Source: a bacterium (GTDB lineage: Bacteria; SZUA-182). From it: a DNA stretch of 5,151 bases. The position numbers and the translations under genes are program-made. Positions 4,791 to 5,151 of the stretch are shown here, one piece after another. Each line of letters starts with the position of its first letter. Position 1 is the first letter of the stretch. The notes below the pieces were generated by a model. That model was not told the DNA's origin, did no database searches, and was given only the letters and a program-made list of their open reading frames with translations. The stretch lies in contig QIFF01000284.1 in assembly GCA_003230635.1 (NCBI GenBank), positions 1 to 5,151 of the forward strand, in the 5' to 3' direction.

Positions 4791-5151
4791 ACTTTCCTCT
4801 TTCAATTGTAAATCTTCAATCCCCTTGCCGGTATGCCCGAAGCCGCCCTCATTGCGCCGGGTGGCGGGCAATTCCGTTACCGGTTCCCATTGCGCTTGGC
4901 AAACGGGGCTGATTATCATTTGGGCAATCCGCTCACCCCGCCGCACCACAAACGGCTTCTGTCCCTGGTTAATTAAATGACCTTGACCGGCCCCCGGTAG
5001 TCGGCGTCAATGGTGCCGGGGCTGTTGAGCAAACCAATCCCATGTTTGACCGCCAGGCCGCTGCGGGGGCGGATTTGGGCCTCATACCCCGGGGGCAGGG
5101 CAATGGCAATCCCGGTGGAAACCAGGCAGCGCTCCCCGGGAGCGATTTCGG
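4764..5151 (-). pseudogene. dut: dUTP diphosphatase, 5'-truncated by window edge and frameshifted
   Basis: dUTPase hydrolyses dUTP to dUMP and pyrophosphate as a cytoplasmic trimer. Two frames together give the family sequence. The first (from 5149) reads [19 protein letters not shown], then motif 2 RPRSGLA and motif 3 [12 protein letters not shown], and ends VKVI followed by TAA at 4973-4975. The second resumes at 4979 with HLINQGQ, motif 4 RRGERIAQMII and motif 5 RNEGGFGHTG. Adding one T to the TTT run (AAA at 4975-4977 on the + strand) would restore the expected VKVILINQG, so a single-base deletion in a homopolymer explains the break. Both halves are otherwise intact, which suggests a very recent mutation or a sequencing/assembly error. 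The N-terminal ~60 residues lie outside the window. After motif 5 the frame runs GIEDLQLKEE and then SLSPGGEG, the latter encoded by the adjacent palindromic repeat. Family members usually end soon after motif 5. Confidence 0.85.

Overview
The window is a compact, gene-dense bacterial stretch of moderately high GC. It carries six protein genes, and palindromic repeats sit in nearly every gap between them. The presence of PurS (so a multi-subunit FGAM synthase), a sigma-54 type (NtrX-like) response regulator and a CrtI-like oxidoreductase is compatible with many lineages. The abundance of REP-like elements suggests an environmental, possibly uncultivated, bacterium. I cannot assign a phylum from the sequence alone.

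Layout. On the + strand, positions 1-1192 hold the C-terminal ~396 residues of a phytoene-desaturase-like FAD oxidoreductase that begins outside the window. It is followed by a complete sigma-54-dependent response regulator (1293-2633). On the - strand, read right to left, are a dUTPase gene (5151 to 4764, entering from outside and carrying an apparent 1-base frameshift), a YycJ/WalJ-type metallo-beta-lactamase-fold hydrolase (4659-3877, with no canonical start codon at the expected place), purC (3860-3138) and purS (3060-2815). The two blocks converge at about 2634-2814. PurC and PurS are consecutive components of de novo purine synthesis in the classical C-S gene order, but purQ and purL do not follow. 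dUTPase supplies dUMP and removes dUTP, so the - strand group is broadly nucleotide metabolism plus a housekeeping nuclease-like enzyme. The + strand regulator has no kinase partner in view, and its targets are unknown.

Repeats. Four gaps hold four different palindromic elements. They are a REP pair with 11-bp stems (1200-1263), a 141-bp imperfect palindrome flanked by TTTA direct repeats (2673-2813), a REP pair with 6-bp stems and 3-nt loops (3097-3165), and a three-hairpin composite (4693-4790). In both REP pairs the two copies differ by compensatory base-pair changes. Three of the four elements touch a coding end: one supplies the last eight residues of PurC, one supplies the last eight residues and the stop of the dUTPase frame, and one abuts the purS stop codon. 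No CRISPR array, RNA gene, riboswitch or new multi-gene system is visible. The repeats and their capture of gene 3' ends are the noteworthy part of this window.
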